A stretch of DNA of 64,000 bases from an uncultured Collinsella sp. (lineage in GTDB: Bacteria; Actinomycetota; Coriobacteriia; Coriobacteriales; Coriobacteriaceae): positions 1 through 64,000 of the forward strand of contig CATXJW010000008.1 of the NCBI GenBank assembly GCA_958370325.1. Reading direction: 5' to 3'. Below, piece by piece: positions 49,557-58,285 of this stretch (within the stretch, counting starts at the first letter, position 1; each line of letters starts with the position of its first letter). The notes beneath the pieces are model-generated. The model was not told the DNA's origin and ran no database searches. It saw nothing but the letters and a program-made list of their open reading frames with translations. Made by a program: the position numbers and the translations under genes.

Positions 49557-50498
49557 ATGTCAGAATTCATTAGGCCTCAGGTTCAGGTCGAAGAGATCAA
49601 CGAGACGTCTGCTCGTGTCTCCGTCGAGCCGCTCGAGCGTGGTTACGGCGATACGCTGGGTAACTCCCTTCGTCGCGTTCTTCTGTCCTCGCTCGAGGGT
49701 GCCGCCGTCGAGGCTATTCAGATCGATGGTGCGCAGCACGAGTTCATGACCATCCCTAACATGGTCGAGGATGTCACCGACATCGTCCTGAATGTCAAGG
49801 GTCTTGTCTTCAGGGCTCTCGGCACGACCGACGAGGCGACCGCCACCATCTCGGTTGACGGCCCCTGCGAGGTCACCGGTGCGGACTTCTTTATTCCGTC
49901 CGAGTTTGAGCTGGTCAACCCCGAGCAGCACATTGCTACGCTCACCGAGGGTGGCCATCTCACCATGAGCATGCGCATCGGCTATGGCCGCGGCTATGTT
50001 TCTGGCGAGGCCAACAAGCGCGACAACGATCCCATCGGTGTGATCCACGTCGACTCGCTGTACTCGCCGGTTTCCCGTTGCGCCAAGCTCGTTGAGGCTT
50101 GCCGTGTCGGTCAGCACACCGACTACGACCGCCTTGTCCTCGAGATCGAGACCAACGGCTCCATCGCCCCGCGCGACGCCGTGGTCCAGGCTGCCAATAT
50201 CATCAACCAGCATATGGCCGCCTTTATGAACCTTGCCGAGACCCCCGAGGTCGAGGAGGAGGCTTCGATCTTCGCTCCCGAGGTCACCAACGACAACGCC
50301 GAGCTGGACAAGCAGATCGAGGATCTGGACCTTTCCGTCCGTTCCTACAACTGCCTTAAGCGCGCCAGCATTCACTCGGTCCGTCAACTCGTTGAGTTCT
50401 CGGAGAACGATCTGCTCAACATCCGTAACTTCGGTGTTAAGTCGATCGAGGAAGTGAAGGACAAGCTTGAGTCCATGGGCCTGAGCCTGAAGGCTTAA
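49557..50498 (+). CDS. rpoA: RNA polymerase alpha subunit
   Basis: A 313-residue subunit. The N-terminal domain (residues 1-230; ERGYGDTLGNSLRRVLLSSL) dimerises to assemble polymerase. The C-terminal domain (about 250-313; SVRSYNCLKRASIHSV, NFGVKSIEEVKDKL) binds UP elements and activators. The AGGCTGGAGG site supports ATG 49557. Confidence 0.96.
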   Translation: MSEFIRPQVQVEEINETSARVSVEPLERGYGDTLGNSLRRVLLSSLEGAAVEAIQIDGAQHEFMTIPNMVEDVTDIVLNVKGLVFRALGTTDEATATISVDGPCEVTGADFFIPSEFELVNPEQHIATLTEGGHLTMSMRIGYGRGYVSGEANKRDNDPIGVIHVDSLYSPVSRCAKLVEACRVGQHTDYDRLVLEIETNGSIAPRDAVVQAANIINQHMAAFMNLAETPEVEEEASIFAPEVTNDNAELDKQIEDLDLSVRSYNCLKRASIHSVRQLVEFSENDLLNIRNFGVKSIEEVKDKLESMGLSLKA

Positions 50499-50528
50499 TG
50501 CTTCGCATATTTGAGGAGAAACTAGACC

Positions 50529-50996
50529 ATGCGTCACAACGTTAAGAAGGGCCTGAAGCTCGGCACCGATGCGAGCCACACCAAGGCCATGAAGAAGAGC
50601 CTTGCTAAGGCCCTCTTCGAGAACGACCGCATCAAGACCACCGAGACCCGCGCTAAGGCGCTGCGTTCGGTCGTCGACCCGATCATCACTTGGGCCAAGA
50701 AGGGCGACCTGCACTCTCGTCGTCTGGCTATCGCCAAGCTCGGCGATAAGCAGCTCGTTGCCGAGATCTTCGACAAGGCTGCCCAGGGCATGTGGCAGGA
50801 CCGCAACGGCGGTTACACCCGCATCATGAAGCTCGGTAACCGTAAGGGCGACAACGCTCCCATCGTTATCATGGAGCTCGTCACCGAGCCTTGCACGCCT
50901 AAGGCCAAGAAGGCTGCTCCGGCCCCCAAGAAGGCCGCTGCTCCCAAGAAGGTCGAGGCTGTCGAGGAGGCTCCTGCTGAGGAGACCGCTGAGTAG
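50529..50996 (+). CDS. rplQ: 50S ribosomal protein L17 with Lys/Ala/Pro-rich tail
   Basis: A 155-residue L17. The first 118 residues are standard (MRHNVKKGLKLGTDASHTKA, TKIKT-type TTETRAKALR). The last 35 are a low-complexity tail rich in Lys, Ala, Pro and Glu. It ends the ribosomal block before a strong terminator. Confidence 0.95.
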   Translation: MRHNVKKGLKLGTDASHTKAMKKSLAKALFENDRIKTTETRAKALRSVVDPIITWAKKGDLHSRRLAIAKLGDKQLVAEIFDKAAQGMWQDRNGGYTRIMKLGNRKGDNAPIVIMELVTEPCTPKAKKAAPAPKKAAAPKKVEAVEEAPAEETAE

Positions 50997-51022
50997 ACAT
51001 TCCGTCTGCATAGGCTATATTC

Positions 51023-51054
51023 GAGGGGTACGTTCGCGTACCCCTCTTTTTTTG
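51023..51054 (+). terminator. Strong intrinsic terminator after rplQ
   Basis: A perfect 10-bp stem GAGGGGTACG/CGTACCCCTC with tetraloop TTCG is followed by eight or more T. Confidence 0.95.
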
Positions 51055-51088
51055 TCGCGATACCGTTACTTGTTTGTTGGGAGCGCCC

Positions 51089-51913
51089 ATGACTGCGCCG
51101 TCTGATTTCAATCCTATTTCCGAGCTTGACGCCACGCTCGTATTTCGCGTGGCCTATGATGGCTCGTCGTATAGCGGATTTGCCGAGCAGCCGGGACAGA
51201 CGACGGTTGCGGGTGAGCTGCGTCGAGCCATCGAGACGCTGCTTCGCCGCCCGATCGATCTGACGTGCGCGGGTCGTACCGATGCCGGCGTGCATGCCGT
51301 GGCTCAGTACATCAGCGTGCCCGTAACGGACGCTGAGCTCGCTTGTACGCGCCGTAGGTGGCTGCGGGCTATGGATGCCCTGCTGCCCAAAGATATCGCC
51401 ATCAACGAGGTCTACAGGGCCCGTAAGGGCTTTTCTGCGCGCTTTGACGCGCGCTCTCGCACTTACACCTATCGCATTGCCGATCGTGATGCGCGGCCTG
51501 TGCTGTCACGCGGTGCCGTGTGGTGGCATCGCTATCCCTTGGATGTTGAGGCTATGTCTGCTGCCTGCCCCGCGCTGCTGGGCGAGCAGGACTTTAAAAG
51601 CTTTTGCAAGGTTGCCTCTGCCGTGGGCAAACCTACGCACCGCTGCGTAATGCGCGCAGAGTTTGGCCATGAGGTTGCGTTTGGCGAGGACATCCTGACG
51701 TTTACCATCGAGGGCAATGCGTTTCTGCATTCGATGGTCCGTACGATCGTTGGCACGCTTGTCGAGATTGGCATGCATCGCCGTGAACCCGAGTGGATGC
51801 GCGAGGTCATCGATGCTTGCGATCGTACCGCTGCGGGCCCCACGGCTCCTGCCTGCGGCCTTACGTTTATGGGCGTGGATTACGATCCCGCCGAGCTTGT
51901 CGTGCTCGACTAG
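51089..51913 (+). CDS. truA: tRNA pseudouridine(38-40) synthase TruA
   Basis: A 274-residue enzyme that makes pseudouridine in the tRNA anticodon arm. The catalytic aspartate is D65 in CAGRTDAGVHA, and YDGSSYSGFAEQPG is the N-terminal block. ATG 51089 has GGGAG 6 nt upstream; an in-frame TTG at 51074 lacks a site. It is the common neighbour of rplQ in many bacteria. Confidence 0.94.
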   Translation: MTAPSDFNPISELDATLVFRVAYDGSSYSGFAEQPGQTTVAGELRRAIETLLRRPIDLTCAGRTDAGVHAVAQYISVPVTDAELACTRRRWLRAMDALLPKDIAINEVYRARKGFSARFDARSRTYTYRIADRDARPVLSRGAVWWHRYPLDVEAMSAACPALLGEQDFKSFCKVASAVGKPTHRCVMRAEFGHEVAFGEDILTFTIEGNAFLHSMVRTIVGTLVEIGMHRREPEWMREVIDACDRTAAGPTAPACGLTFMGVDYDPAELVVLD

Positions 51914-52074
51914 GGGAGGGCTCGACGCGTCGTGCGTCGACACCTGTCATCTGTGGGCTGCGCGTGTGCAACATCTGTTCTTGGCGTGCAATGCAACCGG
52001 TGTCTCATTGCTTTTATTGCCGGGGTGTACCATGAACCACGGTTTGATTCATTGTTGTCGAGAGGACGGAAAAT

Positions 52075-53115
52075 TTGGTTCGACGTGGCTCGCATCCGCG
52101 ACTTTCGGTGATCCTTGTGGTAGAAGGTTCGCCCAGCTATGCGATGCGTGCGCTCGAGAGTATCCAGAACCAAGACCTCTACGATTTGCAGATTGTCGTT
52201 GTCTGTCGCGATACTGCGCCCGGTGTGCGCCATTCGCTTCAAGTTGCTGCCGACAGGGACATCCATATTGATTTGATTGACGTCGAGGACGCGACGCGCG
52301 GCGCGTGTCTTCGTGCCGGTTTTGCTGCCTCGCGCGGCTCTCAAATCATCGCCATGAACGCCGATGAGTGGTTTGCTCCGCAATCCCTTTCCAAGATGGT
52401 CGATGTCGCGTGCGATACTGCGGCAGACATAGTGTTCCCCACGGTGTCGCTCGACCGCTATGATGCACATCGAGAGCGCCGTTCGCGCGTCTTGGATGCT
52501 ACTCATATTTCCATTGATAGCAAATCTTCGATGGTGGCCGGGCTGCCTCAGTTGATTTTAGGCGGCTTGGTTGCTCAAGTCTCTGGCGTGATGTATAGCC
52601 GTCCGCTGTTTGAGGCATGCCTTTTGTGCGACAAGGCGTTTCGCACAGTTGGGTTTATGGCATGCGCGCTCTCGCAGGCGCAGCGTGTCTCCGGATGCGG
52701 CGACGCTTGTTTCCACGCGGTAGCGCCTAAGCTTACAGATGCCTTTGATCCCACCATGTATGCCAAGGTATCCGATGACACCCGAGCGCTCGACGAGCTT
52801 GCGGACTCACTCTCGGAAGCAGATAGCGGTGGTCGGCTCAAGCTGGCAAGCCAAAAGTTCTACTTTGTCGGACTGGTCGCCTGCATCGAGAATTTGTGTC
52901 TGAGCCCGCATGGGGTGTCGTCAATCGAGCGTTCCGCCCGCATGCGTGATATGCTCGAGGCGCCTCGAACCCGTCAGATGGTCGCCGCGCTCAAGGACAA
53001 CCATCGGGGACTGGGTCTGTTGTTTGGGCCGATCGCCAGCGCTAAGCCCGCGCGCTGCGTGATGTGTACGCATCTGGCAGCTTTTCTTAACCGGACGGGC
53101 GCAAAAACCGCCTAA
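52075..53115 (+). CDS. Glycosyltransferase family 2-like protein
   Basis: A 346-residue protein whose first 110 residues look like a GT-A fold: LSVILVVEGSPSYAMRALES, LQIVVVCRDT and IIAMNADEWFAP, the last in place of the usual DxD motif. The rest has no motif I recognise and is rather Cys-rich (CALSQAQRVSGCGDACF, CVMCTHL). Activity is uncertain because the acidic metal-binding triad is altered. TTG 52075 follows GAGAGGA by 8 nt. The 161-nt spacer after truA contains a TCGACGC/GCGTCGA hairpin but no gene. Confidence 0.6.
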   Translation: MVRRGSHPRLSVILVVEGSPSYAMRALESIQNQDLYDLQIVVVCRDTAPGVRHSLQVAADRDIHIDLIDVEDATRGACLRAGFAASRGSQIIAMNADEWFAPQSLSKMVDVACDTAADIVFPTVSLDRYDAHRERRSRVLDATHISIDSKSSMVAGLPQLILGGLVAQVSGVMYSRPLFEACLLCDKAFRTVGFMACALSQAQRVSGCGDACFHAVAPKLTDAFDPTMYAKVSDDTRALDELADSLSEADSGGRLKLASQKFYFVGLVACIENLCLSPHGVSSIERSARMRDMLEAPRTRQMVAALKDNHRGLGLLFGPIASAKPARCVMCTHLAAFLNRTGAKTA

Positions 53116-53200
53116 ACGGCTCATTACGAAACAAACTTGCATAGAATTGTTTCGAAATGCGTTCTTATACACAAAAGCCTTCAAATAGCGTTAAACTATT

Positions 53201-53213
53201 CAATCACTGATTG
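53201..53213 (+). promoter_or_regulatory. CAATCA-C-TGATTG palindrome before argR
   Basis: A perfect 13-bp palindrome lies 34 nt before the argR start, in an AT-rich spacer. It is a possible autoregulatory site, but it does not match the ARG box consensus well. Confidence 0.35.
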
Positions 53214-53247
53214 ATTGTCTCCGCCATCTTTTGGAGTGAGGGTTTGT

Positions 53248-53685
53248 ATGGCTAAAAAACGCAATGGGCGCCAGGATGCCATTAGAGATATTGTGCGCAA
53301 TAAGGACGTCCGCACACAGCGCGTGCTGGTCGATGAGCTCCGTGCTATGGGCTTTGATTGCACGCAGGCGACTGTCTCTCGCGATATTGCCGACATGGGG
53401 CTGCGTAAGCTCCCTGAGGGCATCTATGTTCTGGCAGAGGACCTGCACCTGCAGCGTATGGTTTCCGAGCTCGTAACGGGCGTTCTGCGTACTGATAATC
53501 TGGTTATGATCAAGGCTCAGCCTGGCACGGCTTCCGGCATCGCCGCCGCCGTTGATGCGGCAGAGTTGCCCGATGTACTTGGCTCGCTTGCCGGCAACGA
53601 TACGATTTTGGTTATTGCCCAGACGGCCGAGGACGGCGAGCGCCTCGAGGCGCTGATCAATAAGCTGAGCAATTCTCGCAAGTAG
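53248..53685 (+). CDS. argR: Arginine repressor family protein (ArgR)
   Basis: A 145-residue regulator. The N-terminal winged helix contains the SR motif (CTQATVSRDIADMGLRKL). The C-terminal hexamerisation/arginine-binding domain contains GTASGIAAAVDAAELPDVLG. ArgR represses arginine synthesis or activates catabolism. ATG 53248 follows GGAGTGAGGG; the longer in-frame start is unsupported. No arginine genes are near, so its targets are elsewhere. Confidence 0.9.
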   Translation: MAKKRNGRQDAIRDIVRNKDVRTQRVLVDELRAMGFDCTQATVSRDIADMGLRKLPEGIYVLAEDLHLQRMVSELVTGVLRTDNLVMIKAQPGTASGIAAAVDAAELPDVLGSLAGNDTILVIAQTAEDGERLEALINKLSNSRK

Positions 53686-53735
53686 GCGTGCGGGTCGTGC
53701 GCTCGGCATTGTGTGCGCTGACATAGTGGCTTGTA

Positions 53736-53768
53736 AGGGGTATCGACGTTGGTCGGTACCTCTTTTTG
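53736..53768 (+). terminator. Terminator after argR
   Basis: A 12-bp stem with two wobbles (AGGGGTATCGAC with GTCGGTACCTCT), loop GTTG, is followed by TTTTT. Confidence 0.85.
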
Positions 53769-53810
53769 TTTGCCGGTATAAAGACCGCCCACCAGGTCGC
53801 TTCAAACTAA

Positions 53811-53850
53811 AAGGCCCCGAGCAGTTCAATAAGCTGCTCGGGGCCTTGTT
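53811..53850 (-). terminator. Terminator of the penicillin-binding protein gene (minus strand)
   Basis: A perfect 14-bp stem, AAGGCCCCGAGCAG with CTGCTCGGGGCCTT, lies 20 nt beyond the stop of the minus-strand gene. On that strand it is followed by TTAGTTTG. Confidence 0.82.
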
Positions 53851-53869
53851 GGCTTTAGTCGCGTACTTC

Positions 53870-56068
53870 TTAGCCGACCGTATCGTCAGGCGTGGGCGAG
53901 GGGTCGGGAGTGGGCGTAGGCGTAGGCGTGCCGCCATCGCCGCCGGTCGAACCACCAGTGGAGCCGCCCGTCGAGCCACCGGTCGTACCGGTGCCGCCGG
54001 TGGTGTCGCCGCCCGTGGTCTCGGTGGTCGTGGTCGTCGTGGTAGTCGTTGTGGTGGTTTCCTCTTCCTCTTCCTCTTCGTCCTTGTCCTTGTCGTCGTT
54101 CTCCGACTTCTTGGTGTTATTGGTGCCGTAGAACTTCCAGACGCTGTTGTTCTTGTAGGTGGGCGCCGTTCCGGTCGCAAACTCCTCGCGCTCGGTACCG
54201 GTCAGAACGGTGTTCATAAACCGCTTAAAGACAGGCAGGTTGGTGCTGTCGCCCAGCAGGTCCGTGCCGTACTTTTGGATGGGGATCTCGCCCGCGGAAT
54301 AGCCGGTCCACAGGGCGCACGCCAGCTGCGGGGTATAGCCGCAGAACCACAGGTTGGTGGTGTTGTCGGTGGTGCCCGTCTTGCCGGCATAGGGCTGGTT
54401 GACACTCAGGGCGCCGGCAGCACCCGTACCGCTGCCCTTCATGACGCCGGACAGAACATCGGTGACCGCGGCGGCCTCGCCCTCGGTAAGCACCTGTGAG
54501 GGATTGTCGGTGTGCTGGTACAGCACCGAACCGGTACGAGAGTCAATCTCGGTGATGGCGATCGGCTGGCGATAGTAGCCGCCGTTGGCAAACGTCGCGT
54601 AGGCGGCGGCCATCTCGAGCGGCGAGATCGAGCCGGTGCCGAGGGTCATGACGGGAACGTCCTCGATGTTGTCCTTGGCGGGGTCGATGCCGAGCTTTTT
54701 GACGAGCGAGATGATCTTGCTGTTGCCGACGGCTTCCGCCACCTGGATGTAGCCGGTGTTGGAGGAGTATGCCGTCGCCTGCTTAAGCGTGATGTTGCCA
54801 TAGCTCTGGTTGGCGTAATTTTGGACCTCGGTCGTGGTGCCCTTGGCCTTGAGCGGCGAGTTGCAGTTGAGGGTGACGTTGGGGTTCATGCCGTTTTGGA
54901 TGGCAGTTGCCAGCGTAAAGGCCTTAAAGGTGGAGCCGACGGGACGCTTGGCCGTGGCATGGTTTACGTGGTTCTCGTCGGCGTTGTAGTCGTAGCCGCC
55001 CACCATGCACTTGATGTAGCCGGTCTTGGGGTCGACGACGACCATGCCCATGTCCAGGCCGTCGAGCGAGAGCGTGTCGAGCTGCTCGCGGACGGCATTC
55101 TCTGCCACCTGCTGCATCGTGGGGTCGATGGTGGTCTTGACGGTCAGGCCGCCCTTAAAGAGCACGTCGGTCGAGAACTCCTGCTCCAGCAGCTGCTTGA
55201 CGTAGGAGACAAAGTAGGGCTGCGAGTAAACGTCGACGCCGCTGCCCGAGATTTCGGTCACATTGAGGGTGATGGGCTCGGCCTGTGCGGCATCGTGCTC
55301 CTCCTGGGTGATGTGGCCCAGGCGCAGCATGTTGTCGAGAACCTTGTTGCGGCGAGACAGTGCCAGATCGGGATTGACCGTGGGGTCGTACTGCGAGGGC
55401 GAGTTGGGAAGGCCGATGAGCAGCGCGGCCTCGCTGAGGGTGAGGTCGGCGGCGCTCTTGGACAGATAGGTCTCGGCTGCGGCCTCGATGCCGTAGGCGC
55501 CGTGGCCGTAATAGATGGTGTTGAGGTACATCATGAGGATCTCGTCTTTGGAGTACATGTCCTCCATCTTGATGGCGATGTAGGCCTCGCGCACCTTACG
55601 CTCAATGGTCGAGTCGAACTGCTCCTCCTGCAGGATGGTGTTGCGCACCAGCTGCTGGGTGATAGTCGAGGCGCCTTCGTGCCCGCCGCCGAGGGTTGCC
55701 ACCGCAGCACGCGCGATACCCCACAGGTCGATGCCGCCGTGCTCGTAGAAGCGCTCGTCCTCGACGTCAACGGTGCCCTGCAGCACGTAGGGGGAGACCT
55801 CGTCCTTGGTGATGGACTTGCGGTTTTGCGTGTAGAAGCTCGCGATCTTGTTGCCGTTGCAGTCGACGATCTCGGTGGGCTCGCTCACCAGATATGCGTT
55901 GGCGTCGGTGTAGTCGGGCAGATCGGACAGCCAGCGGTTGACGTTGCCGACCATGCCGATGCCAAACGCCACGCCCGCGATCAGCAGAAAGCCCAAAAAC
56001 GAGAGCAGGATTATGGGCAGGGCGTGCGTCTTTGAACGGCTGTGTCCCTGTCGTTGGCGAGGACCCAT
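53870..56068 (-). CDS. Class A penicillin-binding protein (PBP1A-like)
   Basis: A 732-residue bifunctional cell-wall synthase. A short cytoplasmic tail is followed by one membrane anchor (residues 18-40). The glycosyltransferase 51 domain has EDERFYEHGGID, with catalytic E103. The transpeptidase has STFK near residue 376, SSN and KTGTT near 558. The last 75 residues are low complexity: acidic, then Thr runs, TTGG/GGSTGG repeats and a Pro-Thr tail, probably an extracellular linker. The site GGAGG fixes ATG 56068, and an upstream in-frame ATG is not needed. Confidence 0.93.
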   Translation of the reverse strand: MGPRQRQGHSRSKTHALPIILLSFLGFLLIAGVAFGIGMVGNVNRWLSDLPDYTDANAYLVSEPTEIVDCNGNKIASFYTQNRKSITKDEVSPYVLQGTVDVEDERFYEHGGIDLWGIARAAVATLGGGHEGASTITQQLVRNTILQEEQFDSTIERKVREAYIAIKMEDMYSKDEILMMYLNTIYYGHGAYGIEAAAETYLSKSAADLTLSEAALLIGLPNSPSQYDPTVNPDLALSRRNKVLDNMLRLGHITQEEHDAAQAEPITLNVTEISGSGVDVYSQPYFVSYVKQLLEQEFSTDVLFKGGLTVKTTIDPTMQQVAENAVREQLDTLSLDGLDMGMVVVDPKTGYIKCMVGGYDYNADENHVNHATAKRPVGSTFKAFTLATAIQNGMNPNVTLNCNSPLKAKGTTTEVQNYANQSYGNITLKQATAYSSNTGYIQVAEAVGNSKIISLVKKLGIDPAKDNIEDVPVMTLGTGSISPLEMAAAYATFANGGYYRQPIAITEIDSRTGSVLYQHTDNPSQVLTEGEAAAVTDVLSGVMKGSGTGAAGALSVNQPYAGKTGTTDNTTNLWFCGYTPQLACALWTGYSAGEIPIQKYGTDLLGDSTNLPVFKRFMNTVLTGTEREEFATGTAPTYKNNSVWKFYGTNNTKKSENDDKDKDEEEEEEETTTTTTTTTTTTETTGGDTTGGTGTTGGSTGGSTGGSTGGDGGTPTPTPTPDPSPTPDDTVG

Positions 56069-56230
56069 ATATTGACCTCCAGGTATGTCGTGCCGGACGG
56101 TGGATGTGCCGTCGGGGCAGGATGGACATAAGTTATTACACGATAAACCAAACGGGGCGCGCGAGGCCTCGTGTATGCTGGAAGACGGCATTTTTCAGAG
56201 TGAATGCATACCTTGGTAAGGAGTTTGCCG

Positions 56231-58189
56231 ATGGCGATTCGGGCGATGGGGCCGAGCGGACAATACGAGACTGGATTGGATGTTGTCAGTGCGGCGCTGC
56301 CCGAGCTGCTGGCGCCGGCGGGCGGACTCGACCAGATGCTTGCGGCTATCGCCGCGGGTGCCGATGCCATCTATGCGGGGTTGGGCGGCTTTAACGCCCG
56401 TGTGAGCGCCCACGGCTTTACGGATGACGAGTTTGCGCGCGGCTGCGCCGTGGCGCATGCCCATGGCGTGCGTGTATACGTGACGCTCAACGTGTTCGTG
56501 TTTGACGATGAGTTGTCCGACGCGGTGGCGTTGGGAGCTCATGCACTGGAGCTGGGCGCCGATGCTCTGATTGTCGCCGATGCCGGGTTGGCCTGCGCGC
56601 TGAGCGCGGCGATTCCCGGGGTCGAGATTCACCTGTCTACGCAGGCGGGCGTTCACAGCGAAGGCGCCGTGCGGCTTGCCGCCGATGAGCTGGGGGTCGA
56701 GCGCGTGACGACGGCACGCGAGCTGACGGTCGACGAGATTGCGGCGCTATGTGCCACGGGCGTGCCCATCGAGGTATTCTGCCACGGTGCGATTTGCATC
56801 GGCTATTCGGGGGCGTGCGAGTTTTCGGCCCTGCGGCGTGGGCGCTCGGCGATGCGCGGCGACTGCACGCAGCCGTGCCGTCTGGCGTACGACCTGGTGG
56901 ACGAGGCGGGACAGAGCGTTGTCGCCGTCGAGGGAGATCGCCTGCTGTGCCCGCGCGACTATCTGGGTATTGCACATCTGCCTGAGCTTGTAGATGCCGG
57001 CGTTGCGTCGCTCAAGATCGAGGGGCGCATGAAGAACCCCGATTACGTATTCAACGTGGTGCGGGCGTGGCGCCGGGCACTCGATATGCTGTGCGACGGC
57101 GCGTGGGACCCCGGTGCCGTGGAAGAGCTTGAGCGCGAGCTGGGAAGGTCGTTTAACCGTGGGTTTACCGATGCGTACCTGCGAGGGCGTTCGGGTGCCG
57201 AGCTGATGAGCTTTGAGCGTGCGATTAACCAGGGCGTGCGCGTGGGGCGCTTGGTCGCTGTGGGCCACGAAGAGGTGACCGTTGAGCTCGACGCTGCCGT
57301 GGCGGCGGGTGACACGCTCGAGATTCGGTTTTATCCGGGTGTCGACGCGCGTCCCGATGTGCCTAAGCGCTGGCCGCAGGTGCCCTGCCCGGTGGATGCC
57401 GCAGCGGGGAAGCGCGTCGTCGTGCATTGCAAGCGTAAGGTGGACACGGGCTGCGAGGTATACCTGATTCGCAGCGCCGGCGTGTTGGATCAGACGGCGG
57501 CGGTGTTGGAGCGCATGCGGGCCGAGGCGGATGCGATTGCGCCCGTTGCACGTGCCGTTGAGGCACTGCCCTTTGAGGACGTTGCGGTGGATGGCGGTGC
57601 GTCGACGGAGTTGGTGGAGTGCGCGGTTCCCACTCGCATGGTTTTTGCTTGGCAGCTGATGGATGCCGACCCGCGCGGAGAACTCGATTTGTCCGACGCC
57701 GTTGTGGTGCTTGACGAGGTGTGCCGCACGGGTGACGCTGACCGGACCTGCTCACTGATGCAGCGTGCCGGGCGCGTCGTCTGCCGCAACCTAGGACAGG
57801 TGGTGATCGCTCGCGAGCTGGGCGTGACGTTTGACGTGGCGGCGCCGGTGTTCTGCGCGAATCGGGCCACGCTTACCTGGCTGCGCGGACTTGGTGCGGG
57901 GCGGGTGTACTTGCCGGCCGAGTTGCTCGGCAATGATGCGGAGCGTATTGCCGAACTGGCTGCTGAGCCCGACGTCTTGGGTCCGGTCGACGCCGACCGT
58001 CCCGAGCTTATGGTGTGCGAGCACTGCCTGCTGACCGCCGAGGGCGTCTGCGCCACCGATGCGACGGGACAGGTCCGTTGCCGCGACTGCTTGCGTCGTC
58101 GGCAGGTACGCTATCTGGTCGAGCGTGACGGTACACGTCTGCCAGTTGCCATTGACGCATGCGGCAGGACGAGGATTTTCCTGTCGTAA
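56231..58189 (+). CDS. Peptidase U32 family protein, shorter paralogue
   Basis: A 652-residue U32-family protein with ELLAPAGGLDQMLAAIAAGA, CHGAICIGYSGACEFSALRR and SLKIEGRMKNPDYVFNVV. The C-terminus has a zinc-ribbon-like set (CEHCLL...CRDCLRRR). It is related to the 830-residue protein at 15541-18033. Family members hydroxylate tRNA or rRNA bases. ATG 56231 has AAGGAG 7 nt upstream. It is divergent from the penicillin-binding protein gene with 162 nt between, which should hold both promoters. Confidence 0.84.
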   Translation: MAIRAMGPSGQYETGLDVVSAALPELLAPAGGLDQMLAAIAAGADAIYAGLGGFNARVSAHGFTDDEFARGCAVAHAHGVRVYVTLNVFVFDDELSDAVALGAHALELGADALIVADAGLACALSAAIPGVEIHLSTQAGVHSEGAVRLAADELGVERVTTARELTVDEIAALCATGVPIEVFCHGAICIGYSGACEFSALRRGRSAMRGDCTQPCRLAYDLVDEAGQSVVAVEGDRLLCPRDYLGIAHLPELVDAGVASLKIEGRMKNPDYVFNVVRAWRRALDMLCDGAWDPGAVEELERELGRSFNRGFTDAYLRGRSGAELMSFERAINQGVRVGRLVAVGHEEVTVELDAAVAAGDTLEIRFYPGVDARPDVPKRWPQVPCPVDAAAGKRVVVHCKRKVDTGCEVYLIRSAGVLDQTAAVLERMRAEADAIAPVARAVEALPFEDVAVDGGASTELVECAVPTRMVFAWQLMDADPRGELDLSDAVVVLDEVCRTGDADRTCSLMQRAGRVVCRNLGQVVIARELGVTFDVAAPVFCANRATLTWLRGLGAGRVYLPAELLGNDAERIAELAAEPDVLGPVDADRPELMVCEHCLLTAEGVCATDATGQVRCRDCLRRRQVRYLVERDGTRLPVAIDACGRTRIFLS

Positions 58190-58285
58190 GTGCCGCGTCG
58201 CGTCAGTTTGTTATCATAAGAGAGTTTATGGACTTCCAGCACCGCCGTTTTCGGCGAGGGTGCTATAGCAAAAGGAGGATACCCA

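Noticed and set aside
58190..58285. T-box leader of tyrS
   Set aside because: The leader is under 100 nt and shows only one small hairpin, too short for specifier and antiterminator domains.
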